The position numbers and the translations under genes are program-made. DNA of 64,000 bases, taken from positions 15,371,579 through 15,435,578 of the forward strand of contig OX463816.1 in the NCBI GenBank assembly GCA_949825045.1, read 5' to 3'. The notes below the pieces were generated by a model, which ran no database searches, was not told the DNA's origin, and was given only the letters and a program-made list of their open reading frames with translations. This document shows positions 32,311 to 44,220 of the stretch, piece after piece (the stretch's first letter is position 1; each line of letters starts with the position of its first letter). This stretch comes from Argyresthia goedartella (lineage: Eukaryota; Arthropoda; Insecta; Lepidoptera; Argyresthiidae).

Positions 32311-34545
32311 ATTCGACATGAATAAAATAAATCATGTGGAAATATAAAATAGCATCGCTGTGATGACACGTTAAATTAAATAAATGAATATTCTTTTTAT
32401 GCATAGTTTTTTTTTGTTGTTCTGTCCAATTTCAGGCGTATGGAAAATTGCATAGTATAAATTTGCATTTCACCCTACTATGTAAGTATAGAAGTGTTTC
32501 AACACTTTTATTAAAATCGTTCCGACTGTGTAATGTTTGAATGATTTCCCACCATAATTACAATAGTGCTGTACTTATCATATATAGGTACTTACCACGA
32601 CTAATTATATTTACAGGATCTACAAATGAACTATTTGGACAGCAAATGTTCGTTACTTAATCACGTATACACAATTTCATCCTCCTTTTCACCTTTTGGG
32701 GGTGGAATTTACTAAAGCTCTGGGACACTACTCAATTATATTCAAACCTTAACACAAAATTTGAAGATCCTAACTTCAAAACTGACGGACTTTCATACAA
32801 ACTTTCAACACCTATTATACCCTCTTAGGGGTGAAACTTAAAAAAATATTGAGATATGTATTCATTCATTTTTATACGTCAGTCTAAACACAGAATTTCA
32901 ACTTAAAAACTGACGGAATTTCATACCTTTATACCATAAATTTTAACCCCCCATTTTACCCCCTTAGGGGTATTTTTTTATAATCCGGCCTTATTCCTTG
33001 TTTACATTATAAATGGAACCTCTATGCAAAATTTCAGCTTTCTAGGTTGCAGGGTTTGGGCTGGGTGTTGATGAGTCAGTGAGTGAATCAGGCCTTCTCT
33101 TTTTATATATACAGATGGCGTGCTAACTTTATTTGAGGTAATTTTTGCCAGTGTAATGTGTTTTTGAACCTAACTTTAGATGAATGAAACTCTTTGCCTC
33201 CAACTACAAGCGGGAGCCAAGGCATACATAGCTACCATTGCCGGAGGAATTAAACGAAGAAGACTTTTTCTTTTTTAATTTATATACTTAAAGTACCTCT
33301 TTTTATATTACATTAGAGGTTCTGCCCTCACACACTTTCACACTTTCACACTACACCCATTCTGCTACTCACTACACACATGGTATAATATATTTAAATA
33401 TATAATCTTCATGTATATTTTGTAATATTCTACTCATGAAAGTATTGAAACATATTTATATGCAATGTATGTATTTCCACATCTTTAAAGACTTGTAAGG
33501 ATATATCTCTTTCTGACACCTTTTTTTTTCATTCGCATTCACATTCGGATGTACCGCTGAGTCTCCGCGTCTCCTAGGTGAGGGCTGAACACCAGTGCTG
33601 CTCTTAATGAGCAATAAACACTGAGCTTTGACCTTCTCGCGGTAATGCAGCGCGCCTACATACCTACCTATATTCTTCTTTTTCTTTTATTGTTTTATAT
33701 AATAATCTTATGTGTTTTGGTTTTCATTATTTTGCTATCATTAAAGTTCTTTTATTGTTGCACCTCCGCATCACTTTTAATTTGTGTGTGTGCTGCTATG
33801 ATGGAATTAACGTTTATCTATCTATCTATCTATCATATAGCGTGGTCCCCCAGTAAAAGATGACTGGAGTAACTATTATAGGAGGACTAATTATATTTAC
33901 AGGATCTACAAATGAACTATTTGGACAGCAAATGTTCGTTACTTAATCACGTATACACAATTTCATCCTCCTTTTCACCTTTTGGGGGTGGAATTTACTA
34001 AAGCTCTGGGACACTACTCAATTATATTCAAACCTTAACACAAAATTTGAAGATCCTAACTTCAAAACTGACGGACTTTCATACAAACTTTCAACACCTA
34101 TTATACCCTCTTAGGGGTGAAACTTAAAAAAATATTGAGATATGTATTCATTCATTTTTATACGTCAGTCTAAACACAGAATTTAAACTTAAAAACTGAC
34201 GGAATTTCATACCTTTATACCATAAATTTTAACCCCCCATTTTACCCCCTTAGGGGTATTTTTTTATAATCCGGCCTTATTCCTTGTTTACATTATAAAT
34301 GGAACCTCTATGCAAAATTTCAGCTTTCTAGGTTGCAGGGTTTGGGCTGGGTGTTGATGAGTCAGTGAGTGAATCAGGCCTTCTCTTTTTATATATACAG
34401 ATGGCGTGCTAACTTTATTTGAGGTAATTTTTGCCAGTGTAATGTGTTTTTGAACCTAACTTTAGATGAATGAAACTCTTTGCCTCCAACTACAAGCGGG
34501 AGCCAAGGCATACATAGCTACCATTGCCGGAGGAATTAAACGAAG

Positions 34546-37160
34546 TTTATCGTTTGTTGCTTGTTCATTGTTTATTCCTTTTGTACACCAAATCATGTGA
34601 CGGGGAAAAGGAAAATGAAAAGTTTCAAATTGCAAGTTATTGTTTGAGTTGATTGTGCGTAGCTTTATTATAATTAAATTAAAATAATAGCGCCCTTAGT
34701 AAAGGTGGCGTGAACAACTTTGGTACTATGTTAATACATTACTATTATCATTACTATATTGTTTGTTTGAGGCCAGACTCAGGTTAAATAAGGTAGTAAT
34801 ACAGGTAAATTATATTGGTTATTATGTACATCATTAAAATCATACGAGAGCACGATAGAATATTTCGTTCGAGGTAATAAAGAGACTCTAACTTCTTGTT
34901 CTCACTAAAAAAGCCAATTAGTTTATGATGTGCTTGTCACGCGAATTCAATCGCCTAGGGGAGGTCAAGAGGGGACTTCGGGAGTTACTCGAGCGGGGCT
35001 GAATAATTAATAATAATTATAATGTTTTTATTCATAAAATCATACAGCACGAAACTTAATTACAAGAACTTATATTTAAACATTAGAATTATTATTTGTA
35101 CTTTATTTTCATAAAGCAGTCCAAAGACCAAGTTTAGCACTGGCTGCTCACAATTACACCATTAGAGTCTAGAAACTTAAATGATTGAAAACAATTTGTA
35201 TTATAGTATGTAGCCATATTTTACCCTAATTTTGCGGTTGTGTACGCTAAAATGCGTATGAGTTGTGTGTGTTCGGTACAGATGTAAATAGTGTGAATGT
35301 AGGTTTTATTTTATTATAGAGAAAATATCTTCAGTTTGTTCGTAATCTAGTGTTAAAAGCCAGTCAGTTATTATTTGCTGTAGAGCCTGGGACCTTGAAA
35401 GACAAAAAATATTTTAAATTAACATGATCTATGTTATTAGTTAGCTTATTCATCTAGGTATTACAAAGCATAATAATATAAAGTGCTGTAAAAATTTAGA
35501 CAAAGGCTCTCTTAGGCGCCACCATAAAGATAAAGATAAAGACTTTAATTTGCGATAGATATGGTTATAAAAAAGGTGGTACTATATAGTTTCAATATAT
35601 ATATAATCTATTGAATTTATATATCTATAAGTACTCGGTTCTTGGCTGGACAATCAAGGCCACCTGTTTTGTGAGATACCTTACATGCTGTTGATTAGCT
35701 CTACCAAATCTTATCATTCCACATAGCTGTAGGTAGTGCCGCGTGTTTAGGGCAGGGTATTAGAATAGAAGGTAAAATAACGAGTTTCTAGATGTTTATT
35801 TCAATATCTAAACCTTCTCTTTGTTGAATCATAAATGTATAATACGCTTGTGCCTTATAAGGAACTGATTATTTAAAACTATCTACAAGCAAGATGATTA
35901 TAAAAATAATGACAAGCTTACAGTCAGCTAGCAAAATCTTCCTTTTGAAAGTTCTTTGTGCCAGGTTTTCTCAGTTGCGGCAGCCGCCTATGAATAGAGT
36001 TGAGCTCGTATCTAGCCGAGACAGACGCTCGTTGCCGGTAGGTTGGTAGCGCCGGATATAGTTAATTCCATCGAAGCGAAACACATAGTAAGCCACGACT
36101 ACTGTAACCTATATAGAGAAACTAACATGTTGGTGCCTGGGGCTGCTACTCACATGGAACGAATACAATTGGTGTCACGCTGATTATTTAAGCCCATATA
36201 ATAGTGACTCATTGAGCTTAATAGTGACTCGATGAGTCCTAAAAATATATTTTCAGTTTTTGTTTATTTTTATTTTTATTATTTTAGTACATATATTTTG
36301 GTTCGGATTTGTAGAAAGGGACTGAGCTTTCGAACCGCATTCAGAAATAACGTGATGAACGAACTCTATTTTATGTATTCAAAACAAGAAGATACATCGA
36401 AGCTGTGCTCTATCGAGGACAATGGTCCAGGATCCAGGTGCATTGAAATTGTGACTGTGTCACGAACCATATTTTATTATACATTCAGTGTACTTACATG
36501 CCAATTTCACCAAGTTTGGAAATTGAAAAAAAAAAACGCGCACGGTGCCAAATATCGCACTGTTACTAAGCGATTATCAATCGCCATTTAAATAACAGTA
36601 AATGGTGATCTAACTGCGGAAAATTCACCTTCGATATACGAATCTCGTGGAATAAGATAGCTTGGCAGTTCCCGTTTGTGCGAGGCGATTATTTCCACTG
36701 CAGCAGTATTCAAACTGCTTCTTTATACGACTATTGAATGGTAGCAAAAGAACATTCGAGTGCATCGACCATTGCATCGATAAAGAGTACTGGGCAATGG
36801 AACATATATAATGCAATGATTTCATGCTAGAATAATATTTTATTGGTCTCTGTGAAATGATAAAATATCATAATTTGAAATATCATCTATGAAATAAAAC
36901 CGGTTATTACGCATTTAACGATTTGAAAAGCAAGCAAAGCAGTAACCAAGATCTTTATGTATATATATACTTATATATATATTCTGAATGAGCTGTCTAA
37001 GTCCTTTAATTTGATACACAAAAAGGCTCTATTAAAAATATGGCTTATTCACGGTAGAGGGCGCCATATTGAATTAAGTGGGATTTCTTATACCATAAGT
37101 AGTTGACAATCAGGACGCTTCAAACTATACCTCAATTGAAAAATTCGGATAAAATGAACC
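34546..37160. other. intron 1 sequence, no gene recognised
   Basis: At ~35525-35550, CACCATAAAGATAAAGATAA followed by AGACTTTAATTT looks like the reverse of a LINE 3' tail (TTTATC)n, without a body that I recognise. AT-dinucleotide runs occur near 35600 and 36960. The 119-codon ORF at 36232-36591 is low-complexity at its start and has no domain. Confidence 0.35.
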
Positions 37161-38045
37161 AAATTCCAAATTCCAAATTCCAAAAGTCTTTATTACTGTA
37201 GATATTTACATATACATAGCAATCGTCATTTTTTGCCACTTCTCTACATTGGACCACTGTGGGAGAAGAAGGGCGTAGAAACTCCCACAGATTGATTTTT
37301 AGATCTCTTTTTAAAAATTGCTTATGCTTAACTAATACAAAATATAATATTTAGTCATTATCATAATTAATAAGCAGGAATAAATAATTACAAAATTATT
37401 AACAGCAAGATCTGTGTTGAGCCAGATTAACCCCATCATTTAAGTAATCTTGAACATTGTAATATCCCTTTTTCGACAAAGTCGCTTTAACATGGATTTT
37501 AAATTGCTCAAATGGCAATTTCAAGATCTCCAGAGGTATCTTGTTGTAGTAGAGAATGCATTGACCCTTGAAAGAATTGCTAACCTTCGCGAGTCTAAAC
37601 CGGGGCGCAAGTAGTCTGTGATTATTTCTTAGGTTAACATTACAGCTATCGTTAAGTTTGGGAAATTGTGTAAGGTTCTTGCGTACATACATTTTATTTT
37701 CGAAAATAAATTGAAATAGTTTGAATATCCGCTGCTTTCCCCCACAACAAGATACCATGGGACATGACACTATAAAAGTAACTAAAATGTACTAGCCTAG
37801 ATGTAGCCACATCCGTGTTTTGTCTGATGTTCCTAACAGCGTAAGCCGCAGAACTTAATTTACCAGCCAATTTTTCTATGTGGGGTCCCCACTGCAATTA
37901 GTTAACAATGGTTATTCCAAGAAACTTCGTGTCATTTACTAATTCTAACGTATTGCTGTCCAACACTAAACTGGTCCCAACTTGCCTGACATTTGGAAGT
38001 GAGAATATGATACATTTGGTTTTACCAGCATTTAACAATAAATTG

Positions 38046-39251
38046 TTAACTGTGAACCAATTCAAGGTTATTATACCAATAATACTCTATTGACTTTAAA
38101 ATAATCTTCTTTTTTCTTTCAATTTTGAAGACCAGTGAAGTATCATCAGCAAACAACACTATGTTAGCCAGTTTCTCCACCATAAAAGGCAGATCGTTAA
38201 TATATACCAGGAATAAGAAAGGGACTAATATAGAACCTTGTGGAACACCAATTTTTACCCCCGATCTATCAGATTTAACGCCGTTGACTTCTGCCTTTTG
38301 AATTACATTGCTTAGGTATGATCTTAGTAGATCCAACGCTTTATTTCTAACTCCGTAATGATTTAATTTCATTAGTAACGTGTCATGATCAACACAATCA
38401 AATGCCTTCGACAGATCGCAAAAAACACCGATAGCATCCTGTGCGGCTTCCCATGCAGAATAAATATGAGATATAAGGGTAATACCTGCATCCGTAGTCG
38501 ATTTACCCCTAGTGAAACTGTATTGCTTGGCGTGGAGTTGTTTTGTACGGTTGAAGTGTGAGAGCATTTGATTGAGTATAATCTTTTCAAAAATTTTACT
38601 TAGTGCTGGAAGAACCGATATTGGTCTGAAATTTGACGGATCACCCTTGTCGCCCGACTTGAACAGAGGTATAAGTTTACTGTGTTTCATGAGGTCTGGG
38701 AAAGCTCCATCATCAACACATTTATTAAATATATAAGCTAGGTGTGGGGCTATAACAAGTATTATTGAACCAATTACTTTGACTGACATACCCCACAGGT
38801 CTTCAGTATTTTTTAAGTTAAGTAATCTATACGTTTTGACAATATCCTGGGGACATATATGATAAAATTTAAAATCTACATTACTGATGCTAGTGCTGTT
38901 TTTTAACAAAACCTCTGCTTCACATGGAGATGAATTTAGACGCTCTGTTGTGGGTAAGGGTGCATTGGTGAAGAATGTTTCAAACGCTCGAGTTACCTCA
39001 GCGTTGGATTTAACAACATCATCACCTATCTTTAAGCAGAAATCATTATCTCTTGGTATAACTTTACCAGTTTCACGGTTTATGATTTGCCAAACCGTTT
39101 TCATTCTATTATTTGAATTTTGTATTTTTCTATTTATGTGTAAAGTTTTTGCATTTCTATAAACCAACTTGAAAGTTTTGGAATATTTTTTAACATAGTC
39201 ATGAAATTTTATATCAAAGTTATAGGTTTTTTGTTCATAAAGATCATACAA
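38046..39251 (-). pseudogene. LINE ORF2: linker and reverse transcriptase (401 codons open)
   Basis: The longest open RT in the window. It contains the linker IQNSNNRMKTVWQIINRET, the RT fingers FRPISVLPALSKIFEKI, the palm motif with the first catalytic Asp CDLSKAFDCVDHD, GVPQGSILVPFLFLVYINDL and the catalytic pair VLFADDTSLVF. Unlike the two plus-strand copies there is no stop before the FADD box. The frame is lost just after (near 38100), and the thumb continues in another frame at 37694-37897. With APE endonuclease and no RNase H, it belongs to the Jockey/CR1 superclade. Confidence 0.88.
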
Positions 39252-39296
39252 GATAGCTCTACTTTTACGAATTCCAAATGTTGCCCAGTCATTAAA

Positions 39297-40142
39297 TTAA
39301 GATTTACCGTTGTTGGCACTGACTTTCTTTAATTTAAAAACTTTATTGAATTCTGTTTGAATAATGTTGAAGAAGTCAGAATAGATTTTTTTCGGGTTCT
39401 GTTCATCAAAATCCGGTACCGGCAAACCCATATCTATGTTTTTCATATACATCTCTAGTCTATGGGATGTAATAGGCCTATAAAATGATGGATCAGTCTT
39501 ATTTTCACTAGTAATTTGGAATGAAACTGTTTGACCACTGTGATCGGATGGTAAACAGTTAATTACATTTTTACTTGTGAATGCAAAGTCACAAAAAACG
39601 TTATCTAAGCAAGTTTGGCTGGTAAGTGTAATTCTAGTCGGCTCTAGAAATACAAGACATAAATTAAATGATTTGAACAGAGTTATTAATCGTCGCTTCA
39701 GTGTTGTATCAACAAGCAGATCTACATTAAGATCGCCACAAATAATTAACTTTTTTCTGTTATTACAAAGTTTAATGAGGGCTTCCCCCATAATTTTCTC
39801 GAATATTTCAAAATTGCCATGGCCTTTTTCATCTCTTGGAGGTCTGTAGACACAAACAATAATATGGCTATCCAACTCAACACAAGATCCCTCTATTTAT
39901 CTTTCCACAGTAAGTGTAAGAATATCTTTCCGTTGTTTCACCTTAATATTATTTTTTACTAAGATTAAAGAACCACCTCTATCAGCAGTCTTTCTATTGT
40001 AACAACTGACAATTTTGTAATTATTTATGTTAAAAGACACCATATTTTCCTTTAACCAATGTTCTGTAATACAAATAACATCAGTGTCCGAATTATTAAG
40101 AAATAATTCTAATACAAGTTCTTTGCCAGGTAGCCCCTGCAT
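39297..40142 (-). pseudogene. LINE ORF2: APE-type endonuclease
   Basis: Two frames (39897-40142 and 39297-39875) cover the domain: DVICITEHWL (the catalytic Glu motif), CYNRKTADRGGSLILVKNN, VYRPPRDEKGH, LIICGDLNVDLL (the usual GDFN with Phe to Leu), LTSQTCLDNVF and LPSDHSGQTVSF (the SDH catalytic motif). A stop or frameshift around 39880-39900 separates the two, and another near 39297 separates it from the RT. Confidence 0.85.
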
Positions 40143-40281
40143 GTTTTGATGGTAATATTTAAGTGGGGCTTACCCTTTGTCTGAATATTATTTAATATTG
40201 GGATATTATTAGACTTTTTTGACTTATTTAATTCGGGCAAGATATTACACATTTTTGATCTCCTATTCCTGGTTTATATAT

Positions 40282-40764
40282 TTATTGGCTTATGTATGCT
40301 AGAGATTTCCTCAATTGTCTTAAAAAATAATTTAAATTACTTGGAATGTCTTCCAATATCCCTTGTCTGTGCTCAATAGAAGCAGTCAGGTTAACCAAAT
40401 TTTTGGCTGTAATACTAAAAAAATAAGATAGCGACACAGCTACCTGTCGTTTGTAAAAATCTGAAAGGTAGTAACTACCTTTGGTCAAATAAACATTTTT
40501 ACTAACATAATTGTTAGAGTCAATCAAATGAATCAAACTATTATTATATGACATTGTATGTAATGTCATATTTAGCTTATATCTAAGATCATTTTCATAA
40601 CATACAGATACATACATACATCCGGAAAGTACAGTACCGGTCAAAAACATAACTTTCTTTTTGGGTTTGCTCGGGTTAACTCCGCAGATTGATAGACAAA
40701 ATACAACAAGTAGGCATAGGAAGAGATCCATACTACCGCACAATGACATTAATGTTTCTTGCAT
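40282..40764 (-). pseudogene. LINE ORF1-like C-terminal region
   Basis: 160 codons upstream of the endonuclease in the same element. The stretch IHLIDSNNYVSKNVYLTKGS resembles the C-terminal part of esterase/SGNH-like ORF1 proteins of CR1-superclade LINEs, but the usual His-containing signature after it is not recognisable. The first ~35 residues are hydrophobic and may be fortuitous. The assignment is mainly by position. Confidence 0.45.
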
Positions 40765-40814
40765 ATAGTGCGTTTCTTGAATATTAGGTATGTTTAATTT
40801 TCCCGTGTGTTAAG

Positions 40815-40930
40815 ATAGCAAAATGTAGTTTACAAAGTTATTGGTGCTGCTACTTTCATACTACCTGGTTGCATCAAACTATGTATGTAACCAGGTGAAT
40901 TTATAAGTTTAAATGTGGTATTGAAAGAAA
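40815..40930 (+). repeat. internal fragment of the ~410-bp repeat
   Basis: AGCAAAATGTAGTTTACAAA and GTTATTGGTGCTGCTAC, then GTAACCAGGTGAATTTATAA, correspond to the interior of the repeat at 12874-13284 with substitutions and a small duplication of the CCAGGT region. Confidence 0.6.
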
Positions 40931-41506
40931 TAGTGCCACCCTATTTAGACCATACATTTATTTTTTTGTACTTTCTTAAATAATTTTTTGATTATGCATT
41001 TCTGGTTTATGATTAAAAAAAAATTGAGGTCGTCACAACAAGCCCTTCCATGAGACATGTTGATACACGATACGGTTTGGAAAACATTTTGAAAATTTCT
41101 GATGTGCCACCTATTTGTGCCCCCTTAATAAAGCCATACATTTTTTCTGTAATATGTAAGCAAAGACCTTATTATTACGTATTTTTTTCAACGTGTTAGG
41201 AGATAACAAGGGGGCGGGGGTATTTTTTGGTCTATTTTTATTTTTCTTAAATATTTTTTAACATAGCGTTTCAGGCTTATTAAAAAATATATATTTTATA
41301 TTCTTAATCGCAATAAGCATTTTCATAAGACATGGAACACGATACTTTTTTTTATTTCTGTTTTGCCTCCCATGAGTGTACACTGTATTTTCCGGAAACA
41401 TATTTTTTTTAAGTTGCGATTAATACCATTCGCAATAATTACCACTTTTTTATTTGTAAAAAAGTAAAATGTAAGAGGCCTAACGATGTATGTATGTCAT
41501 TTCTAG

Positions 41507-41673
41507 CCCTGTCATCCGGCCACAAGATAACCGAGCTGCTGGTTCCTCTGATCGCGGACCCGCGCCGGGCGGCCGAGCTCAGCTGTCACTTCAGCATGAA
41601 CGAGCAGAGGTTACACTCTGTCAAGTGGTACCGGGATATGCACGAGATATTCAGTTACAACCCACAGCAGAAG
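41507..41673 (+). CDS. Beat-like gene, coding exon 2 (first half of Ig domain 1)
   Basis: The acceptor TTTCTAG ends at 41506 and the donor is AAG|GTAAAT. It encodes residues 11-66: end of the signal peptide, the strand KITELLVPLIADP, ELSCHFS with the first Ig cysteine (Cys37) and LHSVKWYRDMHE with the core Trp51. The phrase SVKWY(K/R)D is a Beat hallmark. It starts in phase 1 and ends in phase 0. The exon is GC-richer than its AT-rich surroundings, as expected for a constrained host exon. Confidence 0.92.
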
Positions 41674-41992
41674 GTAAATTTTATCACCATCATCATCACC
41701 CTTTGTGGGTCTTGGTCTCTACATTGATCCATTTGCATTCCACTCTGTATGATTCTCCAAGATGTTACCCTGCTCATAAATCTAAGGTTTCCAAGGTATT
41801 CTTCCGGTTGTCTCCTGTGGGTATCCCACTTACATTTTTATTTACATTCCAGATACATTTACTTTAAGGTTTATTCCTGCAAAAAAAGCCTTACATAGCG
41901 TCCCGCCTTTTCCCAAACGTGTTGGCAGACAAACAGTTGTGCTCAGTTTATTTCAACCAGCCCACTTACTAACTATTCATTTGCGCTGCCAG

Positions 41993-42182
41993 CCCTCCAT
42001 CCGCCTGTTCAACGTGACCGGCGTCATGGTGCAAAGCGGTCAGTGCGACGCGGACGCGGGGTTGTGCGTGGTCCGAGTGATGCCGCCGCCGGTAGCCAGT
42101 CGGGCGGCGTACAGCTGTGAGGTGTCAACTGAGGGACCGAAGTTCCAGATCGCCAGACAGGTCAAGCACATGACCGTTGTCG
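41993..42182 (+). CDS. Beat-like gene, coding exon 3 (second half of Ig domain 1)
   Basis: The acceptor GCGCTGCCAG ends at 41992 and the donor is GTCG|GTGAGT. It encodes residues 67-129: sequon NVT (73-75), the extra cysteine pair QCDADAGLC (84, 91) that Beat proteins carry in Ig1, AAYSCEVSTEGPKF with the second Ig cysteine (Cys108), and the closing strand HMTVV. Phase 0 to phase 1. The following intron carries the nested transposon block. Confidence 0.92.
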
Positions 42183-42206
42183 GTGAGTTTACTTCAACTT
42201 TTTTTT

Positions 42207-42373
42207 TGGGACTGAGCTCCGTAGCTTACTGGGTTACACGCTTGCTTCTCACGCAGGAGATGCAGGTTCGAAATGCTGACCATAGACCGATGAGAGAATT
42301 CACTTAACGGATGTTCCATGTATCTGCTGACACGTTATAAATGTAAGGTCCCGGCTACTATTGCTACTTGGTA
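42207..42373 (+). mobile_element. family-A SINE, 5' half (split by the ITm element)
   Basis: GAGCTCCGTAGCTTACTGGG, CTTGCTTCTCACGCAGGAGA, B box GGTTCGAAATG, then AGGTCCCGGCTACTATTGCT up to CTACTTGG. The 3' half continues at 49757 with CCACCCGCACTGAGCCAGC. Between them is the 7.4-kb ITm composite. Confidence 0.88.
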
Positions 42374-42600
42374 TAGATACTTCAATTCAGTTGTGTGCGC
42401 GGCGCTATGTGTGGGTAAACCTTGTACATATACAGTGACTTTGTATGCGTGACAAGAGGTACAGTCGGGTACAAATATAAATATAGTTATCGTGTGCAGG
42501 AGCGCTAACTTATTGTGTTTGATAATATACGGGTTCTTAAAAAAACAATAATTTGGTATTGGCACACTGTAATTGAATGTTTATGTATTGAACATATTAC

Positions 42601-44220
42601 TCATTCTGAATCGCTACTTGAAATATCAAATGATGAATTGTCGGATTCGCTGCTCTCACCAAGGTTGATTACGATTTCTGACTCCATGTCAAAATGTCGA
42701 TAGTATTCTTCTTCTTTCTTTTGTACATGTCAACAAGTATTACCCCACATCTCTCCATCAATTTGGCTTAGACGTTCATTTATTAGTTCCATTATTCCCG
42801 TCACATTTTGGTCGACGTTATTTGAAGCAATATATTTTTTTTAAATTCCCCACACATTTTCTATGGGGTTTAGATCAGGATGATATGGTGGCAGTCGAAG
42901 AACTTTTATGCCATATGGCTGAAGTATGGTCATCAATCTTATAACAAATATGTTTTTTTTTTTTATCAAATCGTACAGTTAATTTTTTTTCATATCTAGA
43001 TTAAAAGCTATATGTTTTTCTGTCAGCCATCTCTGCATTTCTGTTTTTTTGGAATTAGAATTTGGAGCTCTGTCATTTTGAACATTATGGTATGAGGCAT
43101 TATCAAGCACAATTACAGAGTTAGGTGGCAGATTCGGTACAAGACGTTCTTTTAGCCACTTTTCATAGTTTTCTGCGTTCATATTAGAGTGATAATCACC
43201 GGAAACAGTATTTGCTTTGAAGGTCAGCAGTGCGTTAGGAACGAAACCTTGTTCTGAACCCAGCATGCACAATGATAATTCTTTGTCATTTAGACATGTT
43301 TCTCTTTAAAGGTGGTCCATCTTTATTACCCCATCCTTTGTTTTGCACATGACTAGTTAAGATATAGCTCTCATCTGTATATACGATACCCCGATTTTCT
43401 TGACGGTATCTGAGCAAGTTTTTCAGGTAAGACCGTACCGTAGTTTTTGGATGTCATGCCGCTCTATAATAACACGTCTGTTATCCACAGTTTTTCGCCA
43501 TTTGTATCCCAACTTTAACAAAGCTGTGCGCAGAGTCGAAATACTTCCATCATAATTAAGTTTCTCTTGAAATATTCTTTTCAACTTTAGCAATGTAGGT
43601 AACTCGTGATGTTCTAAATGGTTATTTTGAATAGTTGAACGTATAACATCAACGTTAAAGTTGTCTAATTCTAACTTCTTTGAACGTTTTTTGCGGTCTT
43701 TATGCGGAGATTTAAATTTAGAGTCAGATTCTTTTCCTTCAGTCAATATATTAGTTATTGTTCTCTCTGATACCCCCACTGCCATTGCTGTTCTTTTCCG
43801 TATGCTGTTTAAATGTTCACTTAACCCCTTAATGCATGGCCTAACCCGAAGTGGATCGCGATTTTCAACCCTATTGATTGGTAATAAAGTTCAAAACCTA
43901 TGAAACCATATATGGGTTAGCATGCAATAAAGGGTTAATTTAGATATTAAAATTTGACTTGCACTGCAAACTGGATCACTTACTAGTTGCAATATATCTC
44001 TCGCATCTTTTTTCAGAAATTCGTATACCTTAGCAATGGTTTCTCGAGTCTAAAACAATAATACATAAACGTCAACAAGGATATAATATTTCATTTCATT
44101 TTAATATTATTTAATTTTTATAAGAAATAGAATCATAATAAAAATTAATTATATCTAAATTTAAAATTAACAAATATTTACCTGACTCCTTAAACATTTT
44201 CTTCGCGAAGAACTAGACAT
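42601..44220 (-). pseudogene. ITm transposase with a small intron and an inserted MITE
   Basis: Exon 1 (44220-44182) encodes MSSSSRRKCLRSQ and ends in CAG|GTAAAT; the acceptor GTTTTAG leads into exon 2 at 44049 (TRETIAKVYEFLKKD). The 132-bp intron is phase 0. The HTH region (VGVSERTITNIL), YTDESYI (catalytic Asp 1), EQGFVPNALLTFKA, VIVLDNASYHN (Asp 2), PPYHPDLNPIENVWG (third acidic residue) and an acidic Ser-rich tail ending at TGA 42603-42601 follow. Lesions: frameshifts near 43440 and 43280 and stops near 42960. Skipping the MITE plus one TTAA makes the frame continuous across 43821-43938. Sister copy: 11340-12670. Confidence 0.86.
43821..43938. mobile_element. 110-bp piggyBac-like MITE inside the ITm transposase
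   Basis: TTAA at 43821-43824 and 43935-43938 flank a 110-bp sequence with inverted ends CCCCTTAATGCATGG / CATGCAATAAAGGG. Removing it with one TTAA joins the transposase codons as ISKL-SEHLNSIRKRTAMAV in a single frame, which shows it is a late insertion. Confidence 0.9.

Larger units (their letters stand above)
30631..33115 (-). mobile_element. Helitron, minus strand, truncated Rep-helicase
   Basis: On the minus strand it begins 5'-TCTGTATATATAAAAAGAG (33115 downward) and ends AAAGCTAG-3' (30634-30631) with a small GC hairpin (CGGC-TTC-GCCG) about 10 nt before the end. It is flanked by A at the 5' side and T at the 3' side, the Helitron AT target. The 5' region contains the common GGCCTGATTCACTCACTGAC segment. 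Coding remnants at 31313-32310 confirm the class. A retroelement 3' end is inserted at 30737-31312, and the 5' half with flanking DNA is duplicated downstream. Confidence 0.82.
30737..34545. repeat. tandem duplication across the Helitron 5' half
   Basis: Copy 1 is 30737-33259 and copy 2 is 33260-34545. Block A (30737-31346 = 33260-33869, offset 2523) and block B (32599-33259 = 33885-34545, offset 1286) are nearly identical with no indels. Copy 2 lacks the 1252 bp 31347-32598 and has 15 nt TAACTATTATAGGAG there instead. Block B continues past the Helitron 5' end by ~144 bp of flanking DNA, so this is a segmental duplication and not a second transposition. Confidence 0.93.
37161..40780 (-). mobile_element. 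longest copy of the main LINE family, minus strand
   Basis: On the minus strand: an ORF1-like region (40282-40764), the endonuclease N-terminus (39897-40142), endonuclease plus linker (39297-39875), linker plus RT (38046-39251) and RT thumb/C-terminus (37399-37900), then the 3' UTR and a tail of (TTTGGAA)n (37161-37185 as AAATTCC repeats). A ~90-bp deletion removes part of the thumb near 37715, and frameshifts separate the segments. I could not see a target-site duplication; the 5' limit near 40780 is approximate. Confidence 0.85.

Noticed and set aside
36232..36591. 119-codon ORF as a possible membrane protein gene
   Set aside because: The hydrophobic start comes from TTTATTTTTATT low-complexity sequence; no domain, no splice or regulatory context.
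40282..40764. Reading the 160-codon minus-strand ORF as a secreted host protein because of its hydrophobic N-terminus
   Set aside because: Its place just upstream of the LINE endonuclease in the same orientation makes a LINE ORF1 remnant more likely; kept as a low-confidence feature.
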